From JAAELZ01 sp965237995 (GTDB lineage Bacteria > Pseudomonadota > Gammaproteobacteria > Arenicellales > Poriferihabitantaceae), in NCBI GenBank assembly GCA_965237995.1, contig CBDEGO010000004.1, positions 620,001 to 684,000 on the forward strand: a DNA stretch of 64,000 bases, in the 5' to 3' direction. How positions within the stretch are numbered: the first letter of the stretch is position 1; each line of letters begins with the position of its first letter. Below are positions 62,075-64,000 of the stretch, piece after piece. Both the position numbers and the translations under genes were made by a program. The notes under the pieces were generated by a model, which saw nothing but the letters and a program-made list of their open reading frames with translations, was not told the origin of the DNA and did not search any database.

Positions 62075-62405
62075 AGTTTCCCACTACCTACCCATCATAC
62101 CAAACTTGTACTGACACTAACTCCCCATTGGCGGTTTGGTATCTGATTCACTGTCTGTAGAGCCTTTTTTCTCATCATTTCTCAATTATATACTAAATCA
62201 GCGATCGCTACTTTTTAGCTATTCTGCTCAAAATGTAGGGTGTTTATAGCTAATTTCAGTTTTAATTTGCACAGCCCTTATACCTATGTATTGAAAGTTC
62301 AGCTTAGTAGATTATTAGAATTAGACTTCTAAAAGCTCGAATTCAAATAATCTTTTTAAAGCCTAGCTAATCCTGTTGCTCCCTAAAATGTGCTTTAGAC
62401 ACATT
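62075..62405. other. 331-base AT-rich gap between the island operon and sufE
   Basis: It should contain the promoter of the four-gene operon. Near the start codon are inverted copies ATACCAAAC/GTTTGGTAT (62097-62142). Next to sufE is a hairpin AAATGTG-CTTTAGA-CACATTT (62386-62406). No tRNA or integrase fragment was seen. Confidence 0.6.
62097..62142. promoter_or_regulatory. Inverted repeat upstream of the KaiC-MTase operon
   Basis: ATACCAAAC (62097-62105) and GTTTGGTAT (62134-62142) are perfect 9-bp inverted copies 28 bases apart, 22 bases before the first start codon. It could be an operator or a leader hairpin. Confidence 0.5.
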
Positions 62406-62406
62406 T
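62386..62406 (-). terminator. Hairpin at the end of sufE
   Basis: AAATGTG-CTTTAGA-CACATTT is a perfect 7-bp stem overlapping the sufE stop codon. It lacks a strong T-run, so termination would be partial at best. Confidence 0.35.
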
Positions 62407-62822
62407 CAGCTAGACAGGGAAGCCCCAACCCCTTTCATTTGATTGACCATGCTCACTAATCCGTTTGAACGGGTTGGTGATAAATGCTGGGAAAGCCCAA
62501 TTTTTTCGATGAAATACAAATCAGCAGTTGCGATAGCACTTGGAGACTGCCCTGACAACACGCGCACTAACAGCGCAATAATGCCCTTGGTAATGATGGC
62601 ATCACTGTCAGCGGAAAATTGAATAACGTCACCTTCGCCTTCAGCGTGCAACCAAACTTGGCTTTGGCAACCGGGAATAAGATGACCTTCAGTTTTATAT
62701 TGTTCGTCGATTAAAGGCAGCTTTTTGCCTAAATCGATCATGTATTCGTACTTATCCATCCATTGATCGAAAAAGTTAAACTCTTCGATAATTTCATCTT
62801 GAATTTGGTTAATTGTCGACAT
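62406..62822 (-). CDS. sufE: SufE-type sulfur acceptor
   Basis: The 138-residue protein has the SufE fold with the persulfide-accepting Cys52 in LIPGCQSQVWL. IIALLVRVLSGQSP and GLSQHLSPTRSNGL follow. It takes sulfur from SufS and passes it to the Fe-S scaffold. It starts four bases after sufS ends. Confidence 0.94.
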   Translation of the reverse strand: MSTINQIQDEIIEEFNFFDQWMDKYEYMIDLGKKLPLIDEQYKTEGHLIPGCQSQVWLHAEGEGDVIQFSADSDAIITKGIIALLVRVLSGQSPSAIATADLYFIEKIGLSQHLSPTRSNGLVSMVNQMKGVGASLSS

Positions 62823-62826
62823 GGGC

Positions 62827-64000
62827 TTAACTCAGCATATTGGCTGCACGACGCGTAGCAGCTAAGAAAGCATCAACATCAGCTTGACTGTTGTAAAACG
62901 CGAATGAGGCGCGGATGGTGCCAGGAATATTATAAAAATCCATCAATGGCTGACAGCAATGATGCCCAGTACGAACGGCAATACCTTGTTGGTCTAGCAA
63001 GGTGCCTACGTCAAACGGATGCGCGCCATCTAATAAGAATGAGATTACGCTAGCCTTGTTGTCGGCAGTACCGATAAGCCGTATACCCGCGATGTCTTGC
63101 AAGCCCTCAGTCGCAGACCTTAATAATGCGCTCTCGTGGGCGACAATTTCATTGATATCAAATTGATTTAAGTAATCAATGGCTGCGCTTAAACCCAAGC
63201 CCCCCACAATGTTGGGTGTGCCGGGTTCGTATTTATGCGGTAACTCATTGTATGTGGTTTTTTCAAAGGTGACTTTTTGGATCATATTGCCGCCGCCTTG
63301 ATACGGCGGCATTGCATTCAATAAGTGTTCTTTACCGTACAACACCCCAACGCCGGTTGGGCCAAATAATTTATGCCCGGACATTGAGTAAAAATCAACA
63401 TCAAGTGCTTGCACGTCCACTGAGAAATGCGGCGCTCCTTGCGCACCGTCAATTAACACCTTGGCATCTACGTTATGGGCTTTAGTGATCAGTTCTGCTA
63501 TTGGGTTAACCGTACCAAGTGAATTAGAGACATGGCTAATCGCCAGTAATTTAGTTTTCTCACTGAGCAAATTTTCAAATGACTCAAGATTTAGCGAACC
63601 ATCCTGATGGATTTCTATGACTTTTAGGCTTGCACCCGTGTACTCGCACAGCATTTGCCAAGGCACAATATTAGAGTGGTGCTCCATGGTAGAGATAAGT
63701 ATTTCGTCACCCGCCTTTATATTTTGATTGCCATAAGCGGTCGCCACTAAGTTGATACTGTCCGTCGTTCCCTTAGTGAACAAACACTCGTGGGTATGGG
63801 TTGCATTGATAAACTGACGGATGTTCTCGCGGGCATGCTCGTAGGAAGTCGTGGCCTGCTGGCTAAGCGTATGTACACCACGATGCACATTAGCGTTTTG
63901 ATCTCGATAATAGTCTTTTATCACCTCAATCACTGAAGTAGGCTTTTGCGTGGTTGCACCATTGTCCAAATACACCAAAGGATTACCGTTCACTTCGCGA
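62827..64000 (-). CDS. sufS: Cysteine desulfurase SufS (5' end outside window)
   Basis: At least 391 codons are open to the window edge. The GTG at 63993 is internal, since the preceding codons read RE-VNGNPLVYLDNG as in SufS. The PLP lysine is in SMSGHKLFGPTGVG. The catalytic Cys is in RTGHHCCQPLMDF, and HVSNSLGT is present. It releases sulfur from cysteine for Fe-S clusters together with SufE. Confidence 0.95.
   Translation of the reverse strand, partial: REVNGNPLVYLDNGATTQKPTSVIEVIKDYYRDQNANVHRGVHTLSQQATTSYEHARENIRQFINATHTHECLFTKGTTDSINLVATAYGNQNIKAGDEILISTMEHHSNIVPWQMLCEYTGASLKVIEIHQDGSLNLESFENLLSEKTKLLAISHVSNSLGTVNPIAELITKAHNVDAKVLIDGAQGAPHFSVDVQALDVDFYSMSGHKLFGPTGVGVLYGKEHLLNAMPPYQGGGNMIQKVTFEKTTYNELPHKYEPGTPNIVGGLGLSAAIDYLNQFDINEIVAHESALLRSATEGLQDIAGIRLIGTADNKASVISFLLDGAHPFDVGTLLDQQGIAVRTGHHCCQPLMDFYNIPGTIRASFAFYNSQADVDAFLAATRRAANMLS

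Noticed and set aside
56978..62347. Similar sequences at the two ends of the island (TCTAAAAGTTCTAAATTT at 56978 and TCTAAAAGCTCGAATTC at 62328) as possible attachment-site repeats
   Set aside because: Only about 15 of 20 positions match, both lie in AT-rich DNA, and no integrase or tRNA is present. Chance is sufficient.
1..64000. tRNA, rRNA, CRISPR arrays, intact transposases
   Set aside because: Intergenic regions were read for tRNA arms, regular repeats and transposase motifs; none were convincing.

Overview
The window looks like a chromosomal segment of a marine-type gammaproteobacterium. The evidence is a single-chain PurL, Slp-type outer-membrane lipoproteins, SulP, SufS/SufE, a btuB riboswitch operon, short intergenic gaps and mostly moderate base composition. 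No rRNA, tRNA, CRISPR array or intact insertion sequence was seen. Both ends are cut inside genes: a SulP transporter on the left and sufS on the right.

Layout. 1-7.1 kb holds the SulP end, a CbiX-type chelatase, two tandem Slp lipoproteins, an ABM monooxygenase-like protein, argE, a triple-RidA-domain protein and glpD. 7.1-14.0 kb is a glycerol-3-phosphate/glycerophosphodiester uptake cluster: a HAD phosphatase and glpD diverge from a DeoR regulator, an Ugp-type ABC importer and an EEP-family phosphodiesterase, with GTGA start/stop overlaps. 14.06-18.91 kb is a cassette bounded by 146-bp direct repeats (one mismatch). It carries hchA, a nitroreductase, an HxlR regulator, a NemR-like TetR regulator with two matching operators, an alpha/beta hydrolase and an EamA exporter, and it looks like an electrophile-stress module. 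The left repeat is an eamA 3' remnant fused tail-to-tail with hchA.

19.0-31.2 kb holds a deiminase/DDAH-like enzyme, an N-carbamoyl/ureido amidohydrolase, a ProXVW-type importer, a DUF3461-like protein, two LysR regulators, a secreted cupin and an aldehyde dehydrogenase. The inferred role is import and catabolism of a guanidino compound by guanidino-to-ureido-to-amine steps. 31.2-35.4 kb holds an orphan gene, an aldo/keto reductase and a MerR-controlled membrane protein-cytochrome c-merR operon with a typical 19-bp-spacer promoter. 35.4-41.2 kb is a cobalamin uptake operon (btuB-btuF-btuC-btuD-tonB) behind a B12 riboswitch. 41.3-56.9 kb is mostly housekeeping: a DUF547 protein, GT2, a DUF3179 protein, threonine dehydratase, a GT-C-like membrane protein, two small paralogous exported proteins, dinB, trhO, a VOC protein, purC, dapA, purL and a DUF6524-like protein.

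57.0-62.1 kb is the most unusual part. It is an AT-rich four-gene operon between the purL region and sufE/sufS. In transcription order it encodes an unrecognised 257-aa protein, an unrecognised 216-aa protein, an 816-aa protein with two KaiC/RecA-like domains (the second with degenerate catalytic motifs) and a C5-cytosine DNA methyltransferase. It resembles a defence or DNA-modification island and is the best candidate for an undescribed system. sufE and the partial sufS (Fe-S cluster assembly) close the window.
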